Assembly: GCA_021848545.1 (NCBI GenBank)
Contig: JAJZUL010000003.1
Location: 62,001-126,000, forward strand
From: Pseudomonadota bacterium
GTDB lineage: Bacteria; Pseudomonadota; Alphaproteobacteria; Rhodospirillales; Magnetospirillaceae
Length of the DNA stretch: 64,000 bases
Reading direction: 5' to 3'
In this document: positions 17,950-28,100 of the stretch, piece after piece
Layout: each line of letters opens with the position of its first letter
Numbering within the stretch: the first letter of the stretch is position 1
Program-made: the position numbers and the translations under genes
The notes under the pieces: generated by a model
What the model was told of the DNA's origin: nothing
Seen by the model: only the letters and a program-made list of their open reading frames with translations
Database searches by the model: none

Positions 17950-20658
17950 ATGGATGATCTTCTCAGCGAGTTCCTGACCGAAACATCGGAGAGCCTGTCG
18001 GTCTTGGATGTTGAACTGGTGAAGCTCGAACAGAATCCCGAGCCTTCGATCCTTCAGAACATCTTTCGCCTGGTCCACACCATCAAAGGAACCTGCGGCT
18101 TTCTCGGCCTGCCCCGGCTGGAACACGTCGCCCATGCCGGCGAAAACGTTCTGGGCAAAATTCGCGACGGCGAACTTGAAGTCACGCCCGACGCCGTCAC
18201 CCTCATTCTCGGCGCCATCGACCGCATCAAGGCGATTCTGTCCCATTTGGAACAGAATGAATGCGAGCCCGAGGGCGATGACGGCGATCTGATCGCCCGA
18301 CTGAACGCCATGGCCGATGGCGGCGCGCCGAAGCCCCCGCCGCCGCCGATGCCGGAATTCGAGCCCGTCGCCGCGAAGACGGCCAAGGCCCCGGAACCGG
18401 AAATTCCGGCGGAACCGGAAGCGCCGGCCGAAACCCACGACGAGACACCCGATACCCAGGCCGCGGCCGAGAGCCACGAGGAAGAGCATCACGACGAGCC
18501 CGCGCCGTCGGTGCCGGCCACCACCAGCGCGCCGCCGGCGGTTCGCCCCCAATCGGCCCCCGCCGCGCCGTCGGGCCTGACCGACGCCCCCAAGGAATCG
18601 GCGGTCGCGGCCCAGACCATCCGGGTCAACGTCGAATTGCTCGAAAATCTGATGACGCTGGTGTCCGAACTGGTGTTGACCCGCAATCAATTGTTGCAAA
18701 TGGTGCGTGGCCGCGACGACAGCGAATTCACCGCGCCGCTGCAACGCCTGTCCCACATCACCACCGACCTTCAGGAAGGGGTGATGAAGACCCGCATGCA
18801 GCCCATCGGCAACGCCTGGGCCAAGCTGCCGCGTATCGTCCGCGATCTCTCGGTCGAAATGCACAAGAAGATCGACCTTCAGATGCTGGGCGCCGAGACC
18901 GAGCTGGACCGCCAGGTGCTGGAGCTGATCAAGGACCCCCTGACCCACATGGTCCGCAATTCCGCCGATCACGGCCTGGAAGGCCCCGAAGAGCGCAAGC
19001 TGGCCGGCAAGCCCGAAGTGGGCAAGATCGTGCTGAACGCCTATCACGAGGGCGGTCACATCATCATCGAGATTTCCGACGACGGGCGCGGCCTCAATGT
19101 CGATCGGATCAAGGCCAAGGCGATCCAGAACGGGCTGGCCAGCGAAAGCGAGCTGGAGAGCATGACGCCCCAGCAGATCCACCAGTTCATTTTCAAGGCC
19201 GGCTTCTCCACCGCCGAAAAGGTGACCAGCGTTTCGGGCCGCGGCGTCGGCATGGACGTGGTGCGCACCAACATCGAGCGGATCGGCGGCACCGTCGAAC
19301 TGAAGTCGCAGCCGGGCAAGGGGTCGACCTTCGTCATCAAGATTCCGCTGACGCTCGCCATCGTCTCGGCGCTCATCGTCGAATGCGCGAGCGAACGCTT
19401 CGCCATACCGCAGATCAGCGTTCTCGAACTGGTGCGGGTCACCCCGTCTTCCGAAAACGGCATCGAAATGATCAACAACGCGCCGGTCCTGCGCCTGCGC
19501 GACCGCCTGTTGCCCCTGGTCAGCCTGCAAAAGCTGCTGCGTCTGGCGGGATCGGGCGACAATGAACGCCAGGAAACCTTCATCGTCGTCACCCAGGTGG
19601 GCACCTATACCTTCGGCATCATCGTCGACCGGGTGTTCGACACCGAGGAAATCGTGGTCAAGCCGGTGGCGCCGATCCTGCGCCACATCACCATGTTCTC
19701 GGGCAACACCATCCTCGGCGACGGCTCGGTCATCATGATCCTCGATCCCAACGGCATCGCCGGTTCCACCGGCGAGTCCGGCATGATGGCCGGCGCCCAA
19801 ACCGCCGAGACCCATCTGGCGCGCGAGGGTCACGGCGACGCCAAGACGTCGCTGCTGGTGTTCCGTGGCGGCGGCGACGATCTCAAGGCGGTGCCGCTGG
19901 CCCTGGTGGCGCGTCTCGAAGAAATCGACGTCAAGGACGTGGAGTACAGTCACGGCAAACCGATGGTTCAGTATCGTGGTCACCTGATGCCCCTGATCGG
20001 CGTCGATGGCAGCCTGTCGCTCCGCGAGGAGGGGCGCCAGCCGGTGCTGGTGTTCTCGGACCGCGAGCACACCATGGGGCTGGTGGTGGACGAGATCGTC
20101 GATATCGTGGAAGACCGGCTCAAGGTGGAATTGAGCACCGACACCCCCGGCGTCATCGGCACCGCGGTCATCGCCGGCAGGGCGACCACCATCATCGATG
20201 CGGGCTCTTATCTGCTCGAGGCCTTCGGCGACTGGTTCGGCAGCACCAAGGAATTCGGCGGGAACGAGGAGCATGTGGCGCCCCGCATTCTTCTGGTCGA
20301 CGACAGCCCGTTCTTCCGTAACCTGCTGACCCCGCTGCTGTCGGTGGCCGGCTACGAGGTGACCGCGGTGGACAGCGCCGACCGCGCCCTGTCGCTACGC
20401 GAACAGGGCAACGAGTTCGACGCGATCATCAGCGACATCGAGATGCCGGGAATGAACGGCTTCGAATTCGCCGCCGCGGTGCGGGCCGACAATCGCTGGC
20501 AGACCACCCCGATGATCGCCCTGTCGTCGCACGCCACCGATAAGGATTTCGAACGGGGCCGCTCGGTCGGGTTCAACGATTACGTGGCCAAATTCGACCG
20601 CGACTCGCTTCTGTCCACCCTTTCCCAGACCATTGCCACCGTTAAAGGTGCCGCATGA
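17950..20658 (+). CDS. cheA: Hybrid chemotaxis histidine kinase CheA with receiver domain
   Basis: 902 residues. Domains in order: Hpt with H43 in RLVHTIKGTCGF (1-105); a Pro/Glu/Ala-rich linker (about 120-210) in place of a P2 domain; dimerisation helices beginning TIRVNVELLENLM; a GHKL ATPase with N-box MVRNSADHG and G-boxes DDGRGLN and GRGVGMDV; a first CheW-like domain; a second CheW-like domain (about 615-740); and a C-terminal REC domain with ISDIEMPGMNGF. The second CheW domain plus the fused REC make this a hybrid CheA, perhaps with internal phosphate sink or feedback. It leads the operon and overlaps cheW by 4 bp. Confidence 0.95.
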   Translation: MDDLLSEFLTETSESLSVLDVELVKLEQNPEPSILQNIFRLVHTIKGTCGFLGLPRLEHVAHAGENVLGKIRDGELEVTPDAVTLILGAIDRIKAILSHLEQNECEPEGDDGDLIARLNAMADGGAPKPPPPPMPEFEPVAAKTAKAPEPEIPAEPEAPAETHDETPDTQAAAESHEEEHHDEPAPSVPATTSAPPAVRPQSAPAAPSGLTDAPKESAVAAQTIRVNVELLENLMTLVSELVLTRNQLLQMVRGRDDSEFTAPLQRLSHITTDLQEGVMKTRMQPIGNAWAKLPRIVRDLSVEMHKKIDLQMLGAETELDRQVLELIKDPLTHMVRNSADHGLEGPEERKLAGKPEVGKIVLNAYHEGGHIIIEISDDGRGLNVDRIKAKAIQNGLASESELESMTPQQIHQFIFKAGFSTAEKVTSVSGRGVGMDVVRTNIERIGGTVELKSQPGKGSTFVIKIPLTLAIVSALIVECASERFAIPQISVLELVRVTPSSENGIEMINNAPVLRLRDRLLPLVSLQKLLRLAGSGDNERQETFIVVTQVGTYTFGIIVDRVFDTEEIVVKPVAPILRHITMFSGNTILGDGSVIMILDPNGIAGSTGESGMMAGAQTAETHLAREGHGDAKTSLLVFRGGGDDLKAVPLALVARLEEIDVKDVEYSHGKPMVQYRGHLMPLIGVDGSLSLREEGRQPVLVFSDREHTMGLVVDEIVDIVEDRLKVELSTDTPGVIGTAVIAGRATTIIDAGSYLLEAFGDWFGSTKEFGGNEEHVAPRILLVDDSPFFRNLLTPLLSVAGYEVTAVDSADRALSLREQGNEFDAIISDIEMPGMNGFEFAAAVRADNRWQTTPMIALSSHATDKDFERGRSVGFNDYVAKFDRDSLLSTLSQTIATVKGAA

Positions 20659-21137
20659 ATCAGATTGTTCCGTCAAAGCGTCAAAGCACCGACCTGGTCG
20701 CGCAGGAGACCCAGGATTTCGTCACCATGCTGATCGAGGGGCAATTGTTCGGCATCCCGGTACTGACGGTCCAGGACGTGCTCGGCCCCCAGAAGATCAC
20801 CCGCATTCCCCTGGCGCCGCGCGAAGTGGCGGGCAGCCTCAATCTGCGCGGCCGCATCGTCACCGCCATCGACGTGCGCCTGCGTCTGGATCTGAATCGG
20901 CGCGGGGAAGAGGACAAGGGGATGAGCGTCGTCGTCGAATTGGGCGGCGAACTTTATTCCCTGATGGTCGATTCGGTCGGCGAGGTGCTGTCCCTGCCCG
21001 TCGCCAAGTTCGAGCGCAACCCGCCCACCCTCGATATCAAATGGCGGGAATTCTCGATGGGCATCTACCGGCTGGAAGGTAAACTGCTGGTCGTCCTCGA
21101 CGTCGCCAAATTGCTGGACTTCACACGGGCGGAATAA
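20655..21137 (+). CDS. cheW: Chemotaxis coupling protein CheW
   Basis: 160-residue CheW that links CheA to chemoreceptors at the membrane. Typical segments are LIEGQLFGIPVLTVQDVL, ITRIPLAPREVAGSLNLRGR and LYSLMVDSVGEVLSLP. It overlaps the cheA stop (ATGA), so it is translationally coupled. No methyl-accepting receptor gene is in the operon or elsewhere in the window, so the receptor must be encoded elsewhere. A 175-bp gap to cheY may hold an additional promoter. Confidence 0.95.
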   Translation: MNQIVPSKRQSTDLVAQETQDFVTMLIEGQLFGIPVLTVQDVLGPQKITRIPLAPREVAGSLNLRGRIVTAIDVRLRLDLNRRGEEDKGMSVVVELGGELYSLMVDSVGEVLSLPVAKFERNPPTLDIKWREFSMGIYRLEGKLLVVLDVAKLLDFTRAE

Positions 21138-21312
21138 GAAAAGGCGCGGTCTTGTCCGCCCCACTCCCCAAATGACATGTTTTTATCGTAATGTTGGGAT
21201 TGGGGCTGGAAAGCGCGTATCAATACCCGCCGCCCGGCGCATGTAGGAGCGGCGGACCAGCCGGCGGCGCCGGATTTCGGAGCGGATGCTTCGCCAGGGA
21301 GCGAGTTTGGGC

Positions 21313-21678
21313 ATGAAATCCTGTCTCATTGTCGATGACTCCAAGGTTATTCGCATGGTGGCGAAGAAAATCCTTCGCGAACTCAGCTTCGACACCGATG
21401 AGGCCGAGGACGGGCAGCGGGCGCTGGATATCTGCAAAGCGAACATGCCCGACGCCGTCCTGCTCGACTGGAACATGCCGGTCATGAACGGCATCGAATT
21501 CTTGAAGGAGCTGCGCAAGCTGCCGGGCGGCGACCACCCGGTCGTGGTTTTCTGCACGACAGAGAATGATATCGACCATATCCAGGCGGCCATCACCGCC
21601 GGGGCCAACGAATACATCATGAAGCCGTTCGACAGCGAAATACTTCAGACCAAGTTTTCGCAGGTCGGCCTGCTCTGA
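21313..21678 (+). CDS. cheY: CheY-like response regulator
   Basis: 121-residue single REC domain. Acidic pocket D8/D9 (LIVDDS), phosphorylation site D52 (LLDWNMPV), Thr at FCTTEND and the lysine in YIMKPF are all present. No output domain, so it should act by binding a partner such as the flagellar switch. The start ATG at 21313 is the one that begins the domain (MKSCLIVDDS), with a GGGAGCG ribosome site upstream. Position between cheW and cheB supports the CheY name over a generic regulator. Confidence 0.93.
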   Translation: MKSCLIVDDSKVIRMVAKKILRELSFDTDEAEDGQRALDICKANMPDAVLLDWNMPVMNGIEFLKELRKLPGGDHPVVVFCTTENDIDHIQAAITAGANEYIMKPFDSEILQTKFSQVGLL

Positions 21679-21714
21679 TTCCCGTTACGCGCTGCCGGAG
21701 CTTCCCGTCGTCCC

Positions 21715-22863
21715 ATGGCCATTGACCCCGTTTCCTCTGCCGCCATTTCCCCCTCGGATCGGGTCCGGGTCATGATCGTCGACGACTCGGCCGTGGTTCG
21801 CGGCCTGGTTAGCCGCATCCTGGAAGACGACCCGGACGTCCAGGTGGTCACTTCGGTCGGCAACGGCCAGATGGCGATTTCGGCGCTGGAGCGCAATCCG
21901 GTCGACGTCATCCTGCTCGATATCGAAATGCCGGTGATGGACGGCATGACGGCGCTGCCGAAATTGCTGGCGCTGGATCCCCATGTCCGCGTGATCATGC
22001 AATCGACGCTGACGGTCAAGGGCGCGGACGTGTCGATGCGGGCGTTGGAGATCGGCGCCGCCGACTATATCGCCAAGCCGACCACGACCCGCGATCTGGT
22101 CGGCGGCTTGGATTTCAAGACCGAGCTGCTGGGCAAGGTCAAGGCCCTGGGCGCGGCCCGCCGTCGCCTGGCTCCCCGGCGCCAGGCCGCCCCCGCCGCC
22201 GCGCCCCATGCCGCCGCTCTGCTCCACCCCGCCGCTTCGCCGGCTCCCCGTCCGGCGGCGATCGTGCGCCAGGCGATGCCCGAGCCACCCGACATCATCG
22301 CCATCGGCAGTTCCACCGGCGGTCCCCAGGCCCTGTTCTCGGTCTTCGGCACCATGCGCGCCGGCACCGTCCGCCAACCGATTCTGATCACCCAGCACAT
22401 GCCCGCCACCTTTACCACCATTCTCGCCGAGCACATTTCCCGCGTGTCCGGCTGGGATGCGCGGGAAGCCCAGGACGGTGAGATCGTCTCGGGCGGCAGG
22501 GTCTATATCGCCCCGGGCGATTTCCACATGGTGTTGGATAAAAAAGGGCCTGATACCGTGCTGCGCCTCAACAAGAACCCGCCCGAGAATTTCTGCCGGC
22601 CGGCGGTAGACCCCATGTTGCGCAGCGTCGCCGCGATCTATGGCAAACGAACCCTGGCCTGTATCCTGACCGGCATGGGATCGGACGGATTGAAGGGCGG
22701 CCACAATGTGGTGGCGGCGGGCGGCACCGTGATCGCCCAGGACGAAGCCAGCAGCGTGGTCTGGGGCATGCCCGGCGCCGTGGCGACGGCGGGCATCTGC
22801 TCCGCCATCCTGCCCTTGCCCGAGATCGCCCCCTGGATCATGAAGCTGGCGGCGAGGCGCTGA
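21715..22863 (+). CDS. cheB: Chemoreceptor glutamate methylesterase CheB
   Basis: 382 residues: an N-terminal REC with D69 (LLDIEMPVMDG), an Ala/Pro-rich linker (about 150-185) and a methylesterase domain with IGSSTGGPQAL, TQHMPATFT and GMGSDGL carrying the Ser-His-Asp triad. It removes methyl groups from receptors when phosphorylated by CheA, giving adaptation. It lies 2 bp before cheR in the same operon. Confidence 0.96.
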   Translation: MAIDPVSSAAISPSDRVRVMIVDDSAVVRGLVSRILEDDPDVQVVTSVGNGQMAISALERNPVDVILLDIEMPVMDGMTALPKLLALDPHVRVIMQSTLTVKGADVSMRALEIGAADYIAKPTTTRDLVGGLDFKTELLGKVKALGAARRRLAPRRQAAPAAAPHAAALLHPAASPAPRPAAIVRQAMPEPPDIIAIGSSTGGPQALFSVFGTMRAGTVRQPILITQHMPATFTTILAEHISRVSGWDAREAQDGEIVSGGRVYIAPGDFHMVLDKKGPDTVLRLNKNPPENFCRPAVDPMLRSVAAIYGKRTLACILTGMGSDGLKGGHNVVAAGGTVIAQDEASSVVWGMPGAVATAGICSAILPLPEIAPWIMKLAARR

Positions 22864-22865
22864 TC

Positions 22866-23720
22866 ATGCGACCGGACGATTTCGACGTCATCGCCAAAAT
22901 CCTGAAGGAACGTTCGGGGCTGGTCATCACCCCCGACAAGGCCTACCTGCTGGAAAGCCGCCTGACGCCGGTGGCCCGCAAGCGCGGCCTCAAAGGTCTG
23001 GACGAATTGCTTTCAAGCCTGCGAACCGCCGGCGAAGACCTTCTGCGCGAAGTCACCGAAGCGATGACGACCAACGAGTCGTTCTTCTTTCGCGACATCA
23101 AGCCGTTCGACCAGTTCCGCTCCATCGTGCTGCCGCAGCTTCTGCAAAGCCGGGCTGCGAGAAAATCCTTCCGCATCTGGTCCGCCGCCTGTTCCTCGGG
23201 CCAGGAAGCCTATTCCCTGGCGATGGTTCTGAAAGAGGAAGCGGCGCGCCTGCCCGGCTGGAAGATCGAAATCGTGGGAACCGATATCTCCCACGAGATG
23301 TTGGACAAGGCCAAGGCCGGTCTTTATTCCCAGTTCGAGGTCCAACGCGGCCTGCCGATCCAGCTTCTGGTCAAATACTTCAAGAAGAACACCGAAATGT
23401 GGCAGATCGATTCGTCGATCCGAGCCATGGTCCAGTTCCGGGAATTCAACCTCCTCCACGATTTGAAGCCACTGGGGCAATTCGACGTGGTGTTTTGCCG
23501 CAACGTGCTGATCTATTTCGACCAACCCACCAAATCGCGGGTTCTTGAAAATGTCAGCCGCGTCATGCCCGACGATGGATTATTGTATCTGGGCGGCGCC
23601 GAAACCGTTCTCGGCATCTCCGACCGCTTCAAGCCCATCCCCGAACAACGCGGCATCTACGGGCTCAATCGTGGCGCCGCGGCTGCGAAGGGCGTGGGAT
23701 CGGCATCCGCCGGCCGCTGA
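22866..23720 (+). CDS. cheR: Chemoreceptor glutamate methyltransferase CheR
   Basis: 284-residue SAM-dependent methyltransferase that methylates receptor glutamates. The all-alpha N-terminal domain ends in TNESFFFRD. The Rossmann domain has IWSAACSSGQEAYSLAM (SAM site), VGTDIS and FDVVFCRNVLIYFD. The start is 2 bp after the cheB stop. No TPR or other fusion is present. Confidence 0.96.
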   Translation: MRPDDFDVIAKILKERSGLVITPDKAYLLESRLTPVARKRGLKGLDELLSSLRTAGEDLLREVTEAMTTNESFFFRDIKPFDQFRSIVLPQLLQSRAARKSFRIWSAACSSGQEAYSLAMVLKEEAARLPGWKIEIVGTDISHEMLDKAKAGLYSQFEVQRGLPIQLLVKYFKKNTEMWQIDSSIRAMVQFREFNLLHDLKPLGQFDVVFCRNVLIYFDQPTKSRVLENVSRVMPDDGLLYLGGAETVLGISDRFKPIPEQRGIYGLNRGAAAAKGVGSASAGR

Positions 23721-23819
23721 TCCGCTTTCGATGGCCGCCATTCGTTCGCAACCGTCCCTGGTCGCTGACGATAGCGGAAAATTTCGCGTCGGCGATTGGC
23801 GCACGATACGGTAGAGGTT

Positions 23820-24929
23820 ATGGCAGCAACGGCACTTCCCCCGTCGGCCGATCTTGACGCCGGAACCAAACGGGCCGTCATCGAGGGGGTCAAACAGGCG
23901 TTGGCCGCCCTGCAGACGGCCGGCCAGATGGACCACGCCATCGCCTACCAAAGCCTGATTGCCCAACCGGCGGCGCTTGCCGCCTTCATCAAGGCCTTCA
24001 TCGCCCACCGCGAGACGACGGACGCCATCGTCCGGCCCAAGGCCGGCGGCGGCCCGGTGCGATCCGACGACGAGCCCCTGATCTGCGGCGTCAGTCTCAA
24101 CCAAATCCAGCATCTTCTGGTGCGGACCTGCGCCAAAAAGGCGCTGAGTCACGACCACCCGCCCGAAACGGTCATGGAAACGGTCACCAAGACCTCGTTC
24201 CTGTTCTTCAAGAAGACCGAGCAGGTCGCCGTCCAGCGGGCCGCAGATCCGACCGAAGAGCGCAAGTTGCGTGAAATCCTGCGCTATATGGCGTTCGGAT
24301 GGCAATTGCCGCTGCTGGACGCCTACGATCGCCTGACCTATCAGCAAATCATCGAGCTCGATATCGGGTTCCTGGCGCTGACCACGCCCAAGGCCATCGC
24401 CGCCGTGGCCGGATTCGACCCCCTGATCATCCGCAAGGCGCGCCAAACCAGCGGCGCCGAATTCGCCCATGTGCTGAACCAGCGCCCCGAGGCCTTGCCC
24501 GGAATCGCGGCCTGGAGCGGCGACCAATACACCTTCTATCGCACGCTCCTGGGCGAATCCGCCTGGCGCTTTTTCGCCCGCGACAGCGATTTCTTCAATC
24601 TGGTCACCGCGCTGGACAAGAACACCGCCCAGGTCCTGGGCGACGTGCTGTGCACCGTCGCCGCCGAAAATCTTCAGGAACTCCAACGCCTGAATATCGA
24701 CAAGACCGAAATTCTGGTGGAGGGACTGAGGCAGGCGTTCGGGGACCGGCTGCCGCAAATTCTGTCGATTCCCGCCTTTGCCAAGGACATCCTGCGCAAG
24801 ACCGTCGACAACCTGATCCATCTCAGCCAGGACAAGGACAAGCTCAAGGTTTCGGTCGGCCTGACCTGCAAAGCCATGGTGCCGACCGTTATCCAATGGC
24901 TGTCCAAACAACGACCGCCGGGCCGCTGA
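23820..24929 (+). CDS. Unknown protein at the end of the che cluster
   Basis: 369-residue soluble protein that I do not recognise. It is mostly helical by composition, without signal peptide, membrane segment, HTH or catalytic motif. Notable stretches are FLFFKKTEQVAVQRAADPTEERKL around residue 130, DQYTFYRTLLGESAWRFFAR near the middle, and a charged IHLSQDKDKLKVSVGL tail. The ATG at 23820 has AGAGG just upstream. It follows cheR by 99 bp on the same strand and precedes the GGDEF/EAL gene, so a role in motility or its control is plausible from context only. Confidence 0.7.
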   Translation: MAATALPPSADLDAGTKRAVIEGVKQALAALQTAGQMDHAIAYQSLIAQPAALAAFIKAFIAHRETTDAIVRPKAGGGPVRSDDEPLICGVSLNQIQHLLVRTCAKKALSHDHPPETVMETVTKTSFLFFKKTEQVAVQRAADPTEERKLREILRYMAFGWQLPLLDAYDRLTYQQIIELDIGFLALTTPKAIAAVAGFDPLIIRKARQTSGAEFAHVLNQRPEALPGIAAWSGDQYTFYRTLLGESAWRFFARDSDFFNLVTALDKNTAQVLGDVLCTVAAENLQELQRLNIDKTEILVEGLRQAFGDRLPQILSIPAFAKDILRKTVDNLIHLSQDKDKLKVSVGLTCKAMVPTVIQWLSKQRPPGR

Positions 24930-25110
24930 TTCCGCGCCGGGATCGTGGCGCCGGGCGGACGCGGCCAGGGCCGCTTTACCACCATTGCGCAATCGACCAT
25001 TGATAAAAATGTCTTTTTCAATCGAAAATGGATGGTCCGGTCGCAACCGGGGCAAACACTCGGCGAGCGGACATTTACTTCGTTGTGCGGATCATGCATC
25101 TTTTTGAACA

Positions 25111-28100
25111 ATGATCGCTGGGCCATCGTCAAAAAAAATTCTCGTCGTCGAGGATAACCCAGCCGACCAGCGGATGATCGACATCAAGCTGGCGGAGATG
25201 GTCCCCGTTTGGTCGGTCACGGGTGTCGCCACCTTGGCCGAGGCCATGGCGCTGGCCCCTTTTTGCGACTACGAATGCCTGCTGGTGGATCTGGGCCTTC
25301 CCGACGCGACCGGCCTGGATGCGGTGCTTCGCCTCAAAGCGGCTTGCCCGGAAAAAGCGCTGGTGGTGCTGACCGGCTTCGACGACACCCGCATGGCCGA
25401 GGGCGCCATCCGCGCCGGCGCGCTTGATTACATCGTCAAATCCGAAGCGGGCATGGAAATCCTGCCCCGGGTCATCTCCCATGCGGTCGAGCGGCAGAAA
25501 TTCCAGGAAGCCCTGAACGCGTCGCAGCACACCAGCCGCGCCCTGCTGGACGCCAGCCACGATCTGGCCCTGCTTCTGGACGAAACCGGGACGGTCCTTA
25601 CCCTCAACGCCAAGGCCGCCGATTACCTGGGCCGCCCGCTCGAAGAGGTCGAGGGCCGCAATCTTTTCGATCTGCTGCCGCCCGATCTGGTGACGCAACG
25701 CCGCCAGTCCCTGGCCCGCGCGCTGGATACAGGGCTGACCGTCGAATTCCAGGATACGGACGGTCCCCGATGGTTCACCACCCGGTTGCGGGCGGTCACC
25801 GCCACCGGCGCGGCGCGGCGGCTGTGCGCCATGTTCGTCCGCGACATCACCGAGGAACGGGCGGCGGCGGCCAAACTGGCCGACGCCAAGGAAGAGGCGG
25901 AAATGGCCAGCCGCGCCAAGACCGACTTCATGGCGCGCATGAGCCGGGAAATCCGGAGGCCGCTCAACGATATCATCGGGCTGGCCGAAAATCTGGCCGG
26001 TGAAGACGCGACCCGGGGGGAAGCGGGCATCTGCGGCGAGGCCGCCCACGAGATCAACGTGGCCGGTGAACAGCTTTTGCGGATGATCGACCGCATCACC
26101 GACGTTTCCATGCTGGAAACGGCGCTGGTGCGCGACGAGGCCTCCTATCGCGATCTGGTCGAATTGTCGCCCGACCTGATCTGCGTTTGCACCGACGGCA
26201 TCGTCGAGCGCATCAATGCCGCCGGTCTGGGCATGTTGCGGGCCCCCTCGCCGGAATCATGCGAAGGCCGGGCCTTTCTCGATTTCATCCACCCCGATTA
26301 CCAAAGCGCCTTCGCCGAAGGGTTCGAAGCCTTTTACGGCGAAAGCCATCCGGTCCCGGTCAAGATCGTCACCCTGGCCGGCCGGGTGCGCGACATGGAA
26401 TTGTCGGCGGTTCCCCTGCGCCGGGAAAACAGCGCCGCCACCCTGGTGGTGGCCCGCGACACCACCGACGTCACCGCGGCGATGCGCGCCGTGGTCGCCC
26501 GCGAACATCGTATCCGCGCCATCATGGATACGGTGCTCGACGGCATCATCACCATCGACGAGCATGGCACGGTGCTGAACGCCAATCTCGCCGTCGAACG
26601 CATTTTCGGCTACGCCCTGTCGGACGTGATCGGCCATAACGTGGCCCGCCTGATGCCCGAGCCCGACGCCAGCCGCCACAACGATTATTTGCGGACCTAT
26701 CTTGGCGGCGGCGGCGGCAATCTCATCAACGTGGGCCGCGAAGTCCTGGCCCGGCGCCGCGACGGCACCACGTTTCCCGTCCATTTGTCGGTGTCGGAAT
26801 TGCGCGTCGACAAGCGCCGCCTGTTCACCGGCACCATTCGCGATCTGAGCGAGAACAAGGCCCTGGCCCAAAGGGTCGCCTATCTCGCCAACCACGACCC
26901 GCTGACCGACCTGCCCAACCGGGCCTTGCTGTCCGACCGCCTGTCCCAGGCGATCAATCAGGCCGGCGCGATGGGCCATCAGGTCGCGGTGCTCACCGTC
27001 GATCTCGACGGTTTCACCACCATCAACGATTCGCTGGGCCACGAGGTCGGCAGCCGGTTGCTGCGCGAAACCGCCCACCGCCTCAACCGCATGACGGCCA
27101 CCGGGGCCACCGCCGCCCGCCTGGGCGGGGACGAATTCGCCGTGATCGTCCCCCAGCTCGACGATATCGGAGCGGTGACCGATGCGGTCCAGGAGATCGA
27201 TGAATTGCTCGCCGCCCCCTATCAGGTGGAGGGCAGCGAATTGCTGGTGCCGGCCGATATCGGTATTTCCATCTTTCCCCGCGACGGCTCCGACGCCGCC
27301 GAATTGCTGCGCAACGCGGAAGTGGCGTTGCATGCGGTCAAAAAGGACCCGACCAACAATCTCGGCTTTTTCGACGCCGCCATGTCGTCGACGGTGTCCG
27401 AACGGCTGACCATGGAGCGGTCCATCGCCGACGCGCTGCGGGATGGCCAGTTCGAACTGTTTTTCCAGCCCCAGGTGCGCCTGTCCGATTACGCTTTGGT
27501 CGGCGCCGAAGCCCTGATCCGCTGGCGCCACCAGGAATTGGGCATCATCCCCCCCGACAAATTCGTGCCCGTGGCCGAGGAAAGCGGCCTGATCGTGCCC
27601 TTGGGGGCCTGGGTGCTGCGCGAAGCCTGCCGGCAATTGCGCGACTGGAACCGGGCCGGTCTGCCGCGCCTCAGGTTGGGGGTCAACATCTCCAGCCGCC
27701 AATTCCGCGAGGCCGATCTGGCGGCCCAGGTCGCCAGCGCCATCGACGAAACCGGCGTCGATCCGTCGGCGCTGGACCTGGAGCTGACCGAAAGCATGCT
27801 GATGGCCGATGGCGAGGGCACGCTCAAAACGCTGCGCGAACTGGCGGCGCTCGGCGTCTGCCTGTCCATCGACGATTTCGGCACCGGCTATTCCTCACTC
27901 GCCTATCTCAAGCGCTTCCCGGTTCATACCGTCAAGATCGACCGCGCCTTCGTCCGCGACCTCGACCATGATCAGGACGGAAGGGTCATCGCCAACGCCA
28001 TCATCTCGCTCGCCCATTCCCTGTCGCTGCGCACCATTGCCGAAGGTGTCGAAACCGAAGCGCAGGCTTCGCTGCTGGCCCGCCACGGTTGCGATGAAAT

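Noticed and set aside
17719-20274. 851-codon open frame opposite cheA
   Set aside because: Antisense shadow; composition dominated by Gly/His/Arg/Asp/Gln as expected from the opposite of cheA.
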